This document shows positions 56,486 through 64,000 of a DNA stretch of 64,000 nt, one piece after another. Within the stretch, counting starts at the first letter, position 1. Each line of letters opens with the position of its first letter. The notes beneath the pieces are model-generated. The model saw only the letters and a program-made list of their open reading frames with translations. It made no database searches and had not been told where the DNA came from. This DNA is from Angustibacter sp049994355 (GTDB taxonomy: Bacteria; Actinomycetota; Actinomycetes; Actinomycetales; Angustibacteraceae), in the NCBI RefSeq assembly GCF_049994355.1, contig NZ_CP188257.1:4650001-4714000 (forward strand), written 5' to 3'. A program made the translations under genes and the position numbers.

Positions 56486-58249
56486 GTGAGCGACCTGGCA
56501 GAAGCGCCCGAGGAGGGTGGCGAACCCGAGGTCAGCGACCGGTTCACCATCGGCATCGACTTCGGCACCCTTTCCGGGCGGGCGGTCGTGGTACGGGTCA
56601 GCGACGGCGCAGAGCTCGGCTCGGCCGTGCACGAGTACCCGCACGCGGTGATGGACGTCGCCCTCACCGCCGGGCCGTCGTCCCGGACCGATCGGCCGGT
56701 GGCGCTCGCCCCGGCCTGGGCCCTGCAGGTTCCGGCCGACTACGTCGAGGTCCTCCAGCACGCCGTCCCGGCCGCCGTCCGCGCCGCCGGCATCGACCCG
56801 GCGCAGGTCATCGGACTGGGCACCGACTTCACCGCCTGCACGGTGCTTCCCGTGCTGGACGACGGCACCCCGTTGTGCGAGCTGCCCCAGTACGCCGACC
56901 GCCCGCACGCGTACGTCAAGCTCTGGAGGCACCACGCCGCCCAGCCGCACGCCGACCGCATCAACGAGCTGGCGCACGCTCGAGGCGAGACCTGGATCGC
57001 CCGCTACGGGGGGCTGATCTCCAGCGAGTGGGAGTTCGCCAAGGGCCTGCAGTTGCTCGAGGAGGACGACGAGCTCTACCACCGCATGGACCACTGGGTG
57101 GAGGCCGCGGACTGGATCATCTGGCAGCTGACCGACCGCTACGTGCGCAACGCCTGCACCGCCGGCTACAAGGGGATGCGCCAGGACGGGCGGTATCCCG
57201 ACCGGGACTTCCTGGCGGCCCTGAACCCCGCCTTCGCCGGGTTCGTGGCGGACAAGCTCGACCACGAGATCGGGCAGCTCGCCGACGCGGCCGGCACGCT
57301 CAGCGCGCGCGCCGCCGCCTGGACCGGGCTGCCGGAGGGCATCGTCGTCGCGGTGGGCAACGTCGACGCGCACGTGACCGCGCCAGCCGCCCAGGCCACC
57401 CGACCGGGCCAGATGGTGGCGATCATGGGCACCTCGACCTGCCACGTGATGAGCCACGACGAGCTGGTCGATGTGCCGGGCATGTGCGGCGTGGTAGACG
57501 GGGGCATCGTCTCCGGCCTGTACGGGTACGAGGCCGGGCAGTCCGGCGTCGGGGACATCTTCGCCTGGTACGTGAAGAACCAGCTGCCCGACCGCTTCGC
57601 CAAGGAGGCGACGGCCGCCGGGGTGTCCGTGCACGAGTACGTGACCGACCTGGCCTACTCCGAGCCGGTGGGCGCGCACGGGCTGGTGGCACTGGACTGG
57701 CACTCGGGAAACCGGTCGGTGCTGGTCGACCACGACCTGTCCGGCGTCGTGGTCGGCCAGACCCTGGCGACCCGACCCGAGCAGGGCTACCGGGCGCTGC
57801 TCGAGGCCACCGCGTTCGGCACCCGGGTCATCGTCGAGACGTTCGCTGCCGCCGGGGTGCCGGTCACCGAGTTCATCGTCGCCGGCGGGCTGCTGACGAA
57901 CCGCCACCTCATGCAGACCTACGCCGACGTCCTGCGGTTGCCGATCTCCACCATCGCCAGCGAACAGGGTCCCGCGCTGGGCTCGGCGATCCACGCCGCA
58001 GTGGCGGCCGGCGCGTATCCCGAGGTGCGGGCCGCGGCCTCGGCGATGGGTGCGGTCAACCTCGCGGCGTACACGCCGAACGAGGCCGACGCAGCGGTGT
58101 ACGACCGGCTCTACGACGAGTACCGGCAGCTGCACGACTGGTTCGGGCGCAACGGGAACCAGGCGATGAAGCGGCTGCGCGCGCTGGCTCGGGACGCTCT
58201 CGCCAGCCGGCCGGCGCAGGACGTGCCGGCCCCCGCAGGTGCGCCGTGA
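56486..58249 (+). CDS. araB: Ribulokinase
   Basis: A 587-residue FGGY-family kinase that phosphorylates L-ribulose to L-ribulose 5-phosphate. The N-terminal ATP loop is IGIDFGTLSGRAVVVRV near residue 22 (the LSGR pattern is typical of AraB); DFTACTVLPVLDDGTPLC and YVKLWRHHAAQPHADRIN match the sugar-binding region, and FIVAGGLLTNRHLMQTYADVL is the conserved C-terminal ATP motif. GTG 56486 has GGAGGAA eight bases upstream, which fixes the start; the conserved fold begins at about residue 20. It is the first gene of araB-araD-araA. Confidence 0.95.
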   Translation: MSDLAEAPEEGGEPEVSDRFTIGIDFGTLSGRAVVVRVSDGAELGSAVHEYPHAVMDVALTAGPSSRTDRPVALAPAWALQVPADYVEVLQHAVPAAVRAAGIDPAQVIGLGTDFTACTVLPVLDDGTPLCELPQYADRPHAYVKLWRHHAAQPHADRINELAHARGETWIARYGGLISSEWEFAKGLQLLEEDDELYHRMDHWVEAADWIIWQLTDRYVRNACTAGYKGMRQDGRYPDRDFLAALNPAFAGFVADKLDHEIGQLADAAGTLSARAAAWTGLPEGIVVAVGNVDAHVTAPAAQATRPGQMVAIMGTSTCHVMSHDELVDVPGMCGVVDGGIVSGLYGYEAGQSGVGDIFAWYVKNQLPDRFAKEATAAGVSVHEYVTDLAYSEPVGAHGLVALDWHSGNRSVLVDHDLSGVVVGQTLATRPEQGYRALLEATAFGTRVIVETFAAAGVPVTEFIVAGGLLTNRHLMQTYADVLRLPISTIASEQGPALGSAIHAAVAAGAYPEVRAAASAMGAVNLAAYTPNEADAAVYDRLYDEYRQLHDWFGRNGNQAMKRLRALARDALASRPAQDVPAPAGAP

Positions 58250-58971
58250 GCGGGTTCGGCGCCGAGGTGCAGGCAGCCGTCGCGGCCGTTCGGGAGGACG
58301 TCGCGCAGTTGCACGCGGAGCTGGTCCGGTACGGGCTGGTGGCCTGGACGGGCGGTAACGTCTCGGGCCGCGTTCCGGGCGCCGACCTGTTCGTGATCAA
58401 GCCCTCCGGGGTCTCCTACGACGAGCTCTCGGCCGACCGGATGATCCTGTGCGACCTGGACGGGGCCGTCGTCCCCGGGACGCCGGGCAGCGAGCGCTCG
58501 CCGTCCAGCGACACGGCCGCGCACGCGTACGTCTACCGGCACCTGCCTGAGGTCGGCGGCGTCGTGCACACCCACTCGACGTTCGCGGTCGCCTGGGCCG
58601 CCCGCGGCGAGGAGATCCCGTGCGTCATCACCGGGATGGCCGACGAGTTCGGCGGGCCGATCCCGGTCGGCCCGTTCGCGGTGATCGGGGACGACTCCAT
58701 CGGGCGCGGCATCGTCGAGACGCTGCGGGGGCACCGGTCGCGGGCCGTGCTGATGCGCAACCACGGGCCGTTCACCATCGGCATCACCGCACGGGACGCC
58801 GTCAAGGCCGCTGTGCTGACCGAGGACGTCGCGCGGACCGTGCACTACGCCCGGCAGGGCGGTGAGCCGGTGCCGATCCCGCAGGACGTGATCGACCGTC
58901 TCTACGACCGCTACCAGAACGTCTACGGCCAGGCCACCGACGAACGCCGTCCCGCCGAACGAGAGAGCTGA
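58246..58971 (+). CDS. araD: L-ribulose-5-phosphate 4-epimerase
   Basis: A 241-residue zinc enzyme converting L-ribulose 5-phosphate to D-xylulose 5-phosphate through a retro-aldol step. The class II aldolase fold shows VAWTGGNVSGRVPG, IKPSGVSYDELS, and the zinc ligands in GGVVHTHSTFAVAWA and LMRNHGPFTIG. Its GTG start overlaps the araB stop by four bases. It ends one base before araA, so the three genes are co-translated from one message. Confidence 0.94.
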   Translation: MSGFGAEVQAAVAAVREDVAQLHAELVRYGLVAWTGGNVSGRVPGADLFVIKPSGVSYDELSADRMILCDLDGAVVPGTPGSERSPSSDTAAHAYVYRHLPEVGGVVHTHSTFAVAWAARGEEIPCVITGMADEFGGPIPVGPFAVIGDDSIGRGIVETLRGHRSRAVLMRNHGPFTIGITARDAVKAAVLTEDVARTVHYARQGGEPVPIPQDVIDRLYDRYQNVYGQATDERRPAERES

Positions 58972-58972
58972 C

Positions 58973-60484
58973 ATGCCACCTTCCCCCATCGAGACCGCCC
59001 TGGACGGCTACGAGGTCTGGTTCGTCACGGGCAGCCAGACGTTGTACGGGGAGGAGACGCTCCGACAGGTCGCCGAGCAGTCACAGCAGATCGCACAGGG
59101 GCTGAACGGCCTGCCGGTGCGCGTGGTCTGGCAGCCCGTGCTCACCGACCCGGACGGCATCCGCCGGCTCGCGCTGGAGGCGAACGCCCGGGACGAGGTC
59201 GTCGGCCTGATCGCCTGGATGCACACGTTCAGCCCGGCCAAGATGTGGATCGGTGGCCTGGACGCGCTGCGCAAACCGTTGCTGCACCTGCACACCCAGG
59301 CGAACGTCGAGCTGCCCTGGGCCGAGATCGACTTCGACTTCATGAACCTCAACCAGGCGGCGCACGGGGACCGGGAGTTCGGCTACATCCAGACCCGGCT
59401 CGGGGTCGCGCGCAAGACGGTCGTCGGGCACGTGTCCAGCACCGTGGTGCTCGGCCAGGTCGAGGACTGGCAACGTGCGGCCGCCGGCTGGGCGGCCGCG
59501 CACTCGCTCAAGCTGGCCCGCTTCGGCGACAACATGCGGTTCGTCGCGGTCACCGAGGGCGACAAGACCGAGGCCGAGCTGCGGTTCGGCGTCCAGGTGA
59601 ACACCTGGGGGGTCAACGAGCTCGCCGACGCGGTGGCCGCGGCGACCGACTCGGACGTCGATGCGCTGGTGTCGGAGTACGTGGACAGCTACCAGGTCGC
59701 CGCCGAGCTGCTGCCCAGCGGGGACCGCCACCAGTCGCTGCGGGACGGCGCGGCGATCGAGCTGGGCCTGCGCTCGTTCCTCGAGACCGGCGGGTTCGGC
59801 GCCTTCACCACGAGCTTCGAGGATCTGGGCGCGCTGCGGCAGCTGCCCGGCCTGGCCGTGCAACGGCTGATGGCCGAGGGCTACGGCTTCGGCGCCGAGG
59901 GCGACTGGAAGACGGCCATCCTGGTCCGAGTCGCGAACGTCATGGGTGCCGGGCTGCCGGGCGGCGCGAGCCTGATGGAGGACTACACCTACGACCTAGT
60001 CGAGGGGCACGAGCGGGTTCTCGGCGCGCACATGCTCGAGGTGTCCCCGTCCCTGACCACCGCCACGCCGAGGCTGGAGGTCCACCCGCTCGGCATCGGC
60101 GGCAGGGACGACCCGGTGCGACTGGTGTTCACCGCGGACCCGGGACCGGCCCTGGTGGTCGCCCTGTCCGACATGCGCGACCGGTTCCGGCTGGTCGCCA
60201 ACGTGGTGCAGAACGTCGAGGCTCCGGACCTGCCCAAGCTCCCGGTCGGGCGGGCGGTCTGGACGCCGGAGCCGAACTTCGCCACCGCTGCCGGCTGCTG
60301 GCTGGCCGCGGGCGGGGCCCACCACACAGTCATGACGACCGCGGTCGGCATCGAGGTGTGGCGGGACTTCGCCGAGATCGCCCGGACCGAGCTGCTGGTG
60401 ATCGACGACTCGACCACGCTGCACGGCTTCGCGCGCGAGCTGCGCTGGAACCAGGCGTACTACCGGCTGGCCGGCGGCATCTGA
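58973..60484 (+). CDS. araA: L-arabinose isomerase
   Basis: A 503-residue manganese enzyme that converts L-arabinose to L-ribulose. The sequence aligns with E. coli AraA from the first residues (YEVWFVTGSQTLYGEETLRQVAEQSQQIAQGLN) through WMHTFSPAKMWIGGLDALRKPLLHLHTQ and YGFGAEGDWKTAILVR, where metal-binding Glu residues lie, to LEVHPLGIGG and the C-terminal HTVMTTAVGIEVW. Length matches the family. It is the last gene of the ara operon; no strong terminator is visible, but the next gene converges from the right. Confidence 0.95.
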   Translation: MPPSPIETALDGYEVWFVTGSQTLYGEETLRQVAEQSQQIAQGLNGLPVRVVWQPVLTDPDGIRRLALEANARDEVVGLIAWMHTFSPAKMWIGGLDALRKPLLHLHTQANVELPWAEIDFDFMNLNQAAHGDREFGYIQTRLGVARKTVVGHVSSTVVLGQVEDWQRAAAGWAAAHSLKLARFGDNMRFVAVTEGDKTEAELRFGVQVNTWGVNELADAVAAATDSDVDALVSEYVDSYQVAAELLPSGDRHQSLRDGAAIELGLRSFLETGGFGAFTTSFEDLGALRQLPGLAVQRLMAEGYGFGAEGDWKTAILVRVANVMGAGLPGGASLMEDYTYDLVEGHERVLGAHMLEVSPSLTTATPRLEVHPLGIGGRDDPVRLVFTADPGPALVVALSDMRDRFRLVANVVQNVEAPDLPKLPVGRAVWTPEPNFATAAGCWLAAGGAHHTVMTTAVGIEVWRDFAEIARTELLVIDDSTTLHGFARELRWNQAYYRLAGGI

Positions 60485-60581
60485 GCCAGAGGCAGCCATG
60501 ACGCCGCGCCGGGTCCTAGCGGTGGCCCTCGGATGTCGGCGTAGTGGCCCTCGCCGGTCGACATTCACCGCCGGTGGCTCC

Positions 60582-62609
60582 TCAGGTGCGCGCCATCGGC
60601 CAGCTGCGGCCGCTGGCCCGCGCCGTCACGCGTAGGTAGCGGTCCGGGTCGGTCGGGTCGTCGTCCGTGCGCGGTCGCTCGGGGGACGGGCCGACGACCG
60701 GCTGATGCGAGTCGAACGCCGTGGTCAGGGACCCCTCGCCGCGGGTGAGGTCCGGCACCTGCTGGAACAGCTCGTGCACCCGCCCGGCTGGCAGCATGCC
60801 CTCGATCAGCAGTCCGGTCCGCGATGCGCGGGTGGCCAGCGGGACGGCGCGGAACGCGGGAAGCGCGGTGAGGACCGCGCGCTGGGCCGCCTCCGGAGCC
60901 TCCAGCTGGAAGCGGTGCATCGGCTCGCAGACCAGCGTGCCCGCCCTGAGCAATGCGGTCATCAGCACCAGGGGCGTCAGGTAACGGAAGTCCGCTGCCG
61001 TGCTGGAGATGCTCTTGGTGAACGCAGCGTGGCCGATGCTGTGCCGGCCCCAGTATCCGCTGTGCGTCATGGTCAGCCGGCAGTCCGGGACCTGCCAGCC
61101 GTGCGGGCCTTGCAGCAGCGCGGTCGCGGCGGAGTCCTCGACCGCGGCGAAGAACGCCGCTGGCATGGAGCCGCGCTCGACCTCCAGGTCCAGCCGGACG
61201 CCGCTGCCGACCGGGGCCGGCTCGACCCGCAGTCCGACGCCCGCCAGGTAGGGGTTCGTCGCCCAGCCGATCAGCTCGACCGCCGCACCGGTGCCAACCA
61301 CACGCTCGATGCACAACGGCGTCGAACGGGTGAAGGAGACCGCGACGCCGTACTCGGACTCCAGCAGGCCGGCGATGACCTCCTTCTGCACCTCCCCGTA
61401 GAGCGAGACGGACAGCTGGCCGCGGGCGTCGTCCTGCCGGACGTCGATCAGCGGGTCCTGCTCGGCCAGCTGGGTCAGGCCCTGGTGAAGCTGCGAACGT
61501 TGCCGCGGGTCCACCGCCGAGACGACGGTCTCCAGCGAGGGTCGGGCGAACTCGTGCACGCCGCGGCGCGGCGCCGGGTCGGTGCCGATCCGGTCGCCGA
61601 TGCGGGCGGTCTCCCAACCTCGCACCATTGCGATCTGGCCAGCCGCGACGGCGTCGACGTCGACCAGCTCACCGTCGACGAACACCTTCAGGGCCGTCAC
61701 CTTCGCCGGCCCCCCGCGGCCCAGATCCACCCGGTCGCGCACGTGCACGGTGCCGGCGCCGAGCGTGAGGTAGACCAGCTTCTCCGCTGCCGGGCCGCGC
61801 TCGACCTTGAAGACGGACCCGGACGCCGCGCCCTCGGCGTCCGCGTCGTGCACCGGTAGCAGGGTCGCGAGCAGCTCGAGGAGCTCGCGAACGCCCGCCC
61901 CGGTGATCGCCGAGCCGAACAGCACGGGGTGCAGCGTGCCTCGGCGCGCGTGGCTGCGCAGCTGTTGCTGCAGAATGGAATGCGGCACCTGACTCGTCCC
62001 GTCGGTGGCGGCCTCCAGCACCCCGTCGTCCACCGCCGCGACCACCTCGAGCGTCGACTCGTAGGCGGCCGGGCCGTCCAAGGACTCGGCCACCACCTGG
62101 GCGGCCGGTGTACCGGCGCCGTTGACCCGTTGCAGCGCAACGCTTTGTGGTGCCAGCCGCCGGCGCAGGTCGTCGACCACCTGGGCCGGGCGGGCACCCA
62201 TCCGGTCGACCTTGTTCACGAAGAACGTGGTGGGAATGCCCAGCCGGTGCAGCGCCCGGTACAGGACCACGGTCTGCGCCTGCACACCCTCAACAGCCGA
62301 TACCACGAGCACCGCGCCGTCCAGCACGGTGAGGGCGCGCTCGACCTCAGCGATGAAGTCCGAGTGCCCCGGGGTGTCGATCAGGTTGACGGTGACGTCG
62401 CCGCCCTGGTCGTGGACGACGAAGGACGCGACGGCAGCGCGGATCGTGATGCCGCGCCGACGTTCGAGCTCCATCGTGTCGGTTCGGGTGCTGCCGGCAT
62501 CGACACTGCCCGGCTCGTCGAGGACACCCGCCTCGTAGAGCAGCCGCTCTGTCAGGCTGGTCTTGCCAGCGTCAACATGCGCGACGATCCCTAGATTCAA
62601 CGTACGCAA
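60582..62609 (-). CDS. Ribosome-protection GTPase, Tet(M)/Otr(A)-like
   Basis: A 675-residue translational GTPase of the elongation factor G family. The G motifs are intact: AHVDAGKTSLTERLL, RRRGITI, DTPGHSDF and NKVDR. Domain order is GTPase, domain II, and the C-terminal domains with the DCRLTMTHSGYWGRHSIGHAAFTK segment that characterises ribosomal-protection proteins such as Tet(M) and Otr(A) rather than EF-G. Such proteins remove tetracycline from the ribosome, but many chromosomal relatives in actinobacteria have other or unknown ligands, so resistance is not assured. The start is TTG 62609, with an in-frame stop just upstream. The tail after residue 640 is an unusual charged extension. 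Confidence 0.88.
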   Translation of the reverse strand: MRTLNLGIVAHVDAGKTSLTERLLYEAGVLDEPGSVDAGSTRTDTMELERRRGITIRAAVASFVVHDQGGDVTVNLIDTPGHSDFIAEVERALTVLDGAVLVVSAVEGVQAQTVVLYRALHRLGIPTTFFVNKVDRMGARPAQVVDDLRRRLAPQSVALQRVNGAGTPAAQVVAESLDGPAAYESTLEVVAAVDDGVLEAATDGTSQVPHSILQQQLRSHARRGTLHPVLFGSAITGAGVRELLELLATLLPVHDADAEGAASGSVFKVERGPAAEKLVYLTLGAGTVHVRDRVDLGRGGPAKVTALKVFVDGELVDVDAVAAGQIAMVRGWETARIGDRIGTDPAPRRGVHEFARPSLETVVSAVDPRQRSQLHQGLTQLAEQDPLIDVRQDDARGQLSVSLYGEVQKEVIAGLLESEYGVAVSFTRSTPLCIERVVGTGAAVELIGWATNPYLAGVGLRVEPAPVGSGVRLDLEVERGSMPAAFFAAVEDSAATALLQGPHGWQVPDCRLTMTHSGYWGRHSIGHAAFTKSISSTAADFRYLTPLVLMTALLRAGTLVCEPMHRFQLEAPEAAQRAVLTALPAFRAVPLATRASRTGLLIEGMLPAGRVHELFQQVPDLTRGEGSLTTAFDSHQPVVGPSPERPRTDDDPTDPDRYLRVTARASGRSWPMART

Positions 62610-62753
62610 CAGCCTTCACGTCCATCCCACTGGTGGTGACAACCGGTCGGGGCGTGAAAGCTGCTCGCACTGGAACTCCTGGTGGTCGGTGGCGGCGTGT
62701 GCTCAACGAGGGCACCACAGATCCGCGGCCCGGCGCCAGCCAATTTCCGTTGG

Positions 62754-64000
62754 CTAGGCCACCGACGGGGCGCGGCCGCGGGGGATGCGGGAGGCGGCCA
62801 GCGCGCCGAGAGCCAGGCACGACAGCGCCACCGCGACGGTCACGCCACGGGCCGGCCACCACTCGCACAGCTGGCCGGCCGCGAACGACCCGAGTGCGAT
62901 GGCACCGACGTTGACCTGGTCGCTGACCCCGAACACCCGCGCCACCGCGTCCTGGCGGGCCGCGCGCTGCAGGGCAGTCACCGCGACGACCTCGATGACC
63001 ATCGTCGCAGCCCCCGCCAGCGCGAGCAGCACTACGGCCGGGCCTGCCGAGCCGATCGTGGCGAACCCGACGACGGCCAGGCAGAACCATCCCAGCACCA
63101 ACATCAGGGACCGGTCGGTCCGGTTGCGGTTCGCCACCCGGTTGACGACGAGGAGGGCCGCGAGCGCCCCCACGGTCAGCGCCGCGTTCAGCCACCCCGG
63201 CGCCGCGGCTCCGACCAGCAGCATGCCGACCAGCAGGTAGCCGTAGAGGAAGTTGTTGGCCACCGCGACCGCCAGGGGCCATCGCAGACCACGCCCGGTG
63301 AACACGTCACGGGCCCCGTCCACCACGTCTCGGACCCAGCCGGTCGAGGCTCGTCCGGACGCCGCCAGACGAGGCACGCGCATTGCGACGACGGCGGCCA
63401 CCGCGAAGGCCGCGGCCGCTCCGGCGATCGTGGTCCGGGGCTGCCAGCCGATCAGGAGGACGAGCCCGAGCACCCCTGGGCTGCACATCCAGGCGAGGTT
63501 CTCGACCGCGGTCACCAGCGCGTTCGCGGCGGGAAGCTGCACGCTCGGCACGCACTGCGGGGCCACCGCGGCCAGTGCCGGGTAGGACGGCGTCGCGCAC
63601 ACCGCGGCGAGCGCCGAGACGGCGACCAGCAACGGCACCGGCGAGCCGGCCAGCAGACCGCCGAGCACCAGGATGCTTGCGACACAGCGGATGACGGCGG
63701 ACCAGGCGAGCACCTGACGTGCCGGACGCCGTCCGGCCAGCGCACCGGCCAGGCCGGAGAACAGGGCGTACGGCGCGAAGCCGAGGGAGACGGCGACCGC
63801 GACCCAGATCCCCGACGACGTGCGCTCCAGCACCTCGAGCCCCACGGCGAGGGTCAGCACCACCTGGGCGCAGGTGGCCAGCGCGTGTGCGATGAGCAGG
63901 CGGCGCAAGGGGCGGGACGCCAGGACGACGGTGAAGCGCGCAGCTGGTGGTTCCCCCTCGACGGCTGTCGGCGAGGTGGGTGCGGCGAGGACCGGCTCGG
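62754..64000 (-). CDS. MFS transporter (5' end outside window)
   Basis: A major facilitator superfamily permease of at least 415 residues with about 12 helices; the reading frame stays open to the window end without an ATG or GTG, so the N-terminus lies beyond 64000. The visible sequence starts in the segment FTVVLASRPLRRLLIAHALATCAQVVLTLAVGLEVLERTSSG, which corresponds to the first helix. GLAGALAGRRPARQVLAWSAVIRC is the helix 2-3 motif A region, and FGVSDQVNVGAIALGSFAAG lies in the second half. It resembles the macrolide/enterobactin exporter group. It runs in the same direction as the ribosome-protection gene, 144 bases upstream of it. Confidence 0.85.
   Translation of the reverse strand, partial: EPVLAAPTSPTAVEGEPPAARFTVVLASRPLRRLLIAHALATCAQVVLTLAVGLEVLERTSSGIWVAVAVSLGFAPYALFSGLAGALAGRRPARQVLAWSAVIRCVASILVLGGLLAGSPVPLLVAVSALAAVCATPSYPALAAVAPQCVPSVQLPAANALVTAVENLAWMCSPGVLGLVLLIGWQPRTTIAGAAAAFAVAAVVAMRVPRLAASGRASTGWVRDVVDGARDVFTGRGLRWPLAVAVANNFLYGYLLVGMLLVGAAAPGWLNAALTVGALAALLVVNRVANRNRTDRSLMLVLGWFCLAVVGFATIGSAGPAVVLLALAGAATMVIEVVAVTALQRAARQDAVARVFGVSDQVNVGAIALGSFAAGQLCEWWPARGVTVAVALSCLALGALAASRIPRGRAPSVA

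Noticed and set aside
55340..58135. A 931-codon minus-strand frame opposite lacI and araB
   Set aside because: Shadow of well-recognised genes; no motifs and no ribosome site.
60485..60581. Terminator between araA and the ribosome-protection gene
   Set aside because: Only a direct repeat of GTGGCCCTCG and weak, imperfect pairing are visible; not strong enough to call.
62738..62755. AGCCAA-TTTCCG-TTGGCT hairpin as terminator of the MFS gene
   Set aside because: Only six base pairs and it overlaps the stop codon; too weak to list as a terminator.
1..64000. tRNA, rRNA, CRISPR arrays, insertion sequences or integrated plasmids
   Set aside because: No cloverleaf, rRNA segment, regularly spaced repeats, transposase or integrase was recognised on either strand.

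Overview
The window is about 70% GC, densely coded, and uses many GTG and TTG starts. Its gene content points to an actinobacterium (Actinomycetota) that makes coenzyme F420: it has an F420-type PPOX protein, a luciferase-like oxidoreductase, a long FadE-type acyl-CoA dehydrogenase, a branched-chain keto-acid dehydrogenase and a LacI-controlled arabinose locus. The order or genus cannot be fixed from the sequence. I see 58 protein genes, two of them cut by the window edges and one with a frameshift. I found no rRNA, tRNA, CRISPR array, IS element or prophage, and no gene-free stretch over 300 bases.

Layout. 0-9 kb: end of an acyl-CoA dehydrogenase; a small membrane protein; a minus-strand group of CopD-CtaG fusion, nitrilase-type amidase, small membrane protein and thioredoxin-NHL protein; then a marR-MFS exporter pair. 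9-10.1 kb: a DUF559 nuclease-fold gene bracketed by two near-identical palindromes. 10-14 kb: bkdA-bkdB-bkdC, a complete E1/E2 set without E3. 14-20 kb: a Thr/Pro-rich surface protein, a HisC/Pat aminotransferase, a secreted M6 metalloprotease and a small holin-fold membrane protein. 20-25.4 kb: phenylacetate-type genes paaN (minus) opposite paaH-paaI-paaK (plus). 25-39 kb: mostly single housekeeping or accessory genes (tyrosine phosphatase, frameshifted M24 peptidase, GNAT, EamA transporters, dienelactone hydrolase, NDH-2, PurB, AlaA, an anti-sigma-like ATPase, Ogt). 39-47.7 kb: a GGDEF-EAL protein, an LLM-hemerythrin fusion, a VOC plus winged-helix pair, an ECF sigma plus second Ogt operon, a free hemerythrin and a secreted HExxH protein. 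47.8-60.5 kb: an arabinose locus with a six-gene ABC transporter/regulator operon divergent from lacI and araB-araD-araA. 60.5-64 kb: a Tet(M)/Otr(A)-like ribosome-protection GTPase and an MFS transporter.

How the parts fit. The clearest system is the sugar locus. One binding protein, two ATPases and two permeases import a sugar, probably L-arabinose, and AraA, AraB and AraD convert it to xylulose 5-phosphate. Matching TGTTA/TAAC palindromes lie before the transporter and before araB, so one LacI-type repressor probably controls both. The paa and bkd genes feed CoA thioesters into central metabolism. The last two genes look like an antibiotic-protection pair.

Two window-scale patterns deserve attention. 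At least nine genes have a TANNNT hexamer exactly 6-7 bases before the start codon, the layout of leaderless actinobacterial transcripts. Four intergenic spaces hold long, unrelated palindromic elements; the pair around the DUF559 gene is the most suggestive of an undescribed gene-plus-repeat system.
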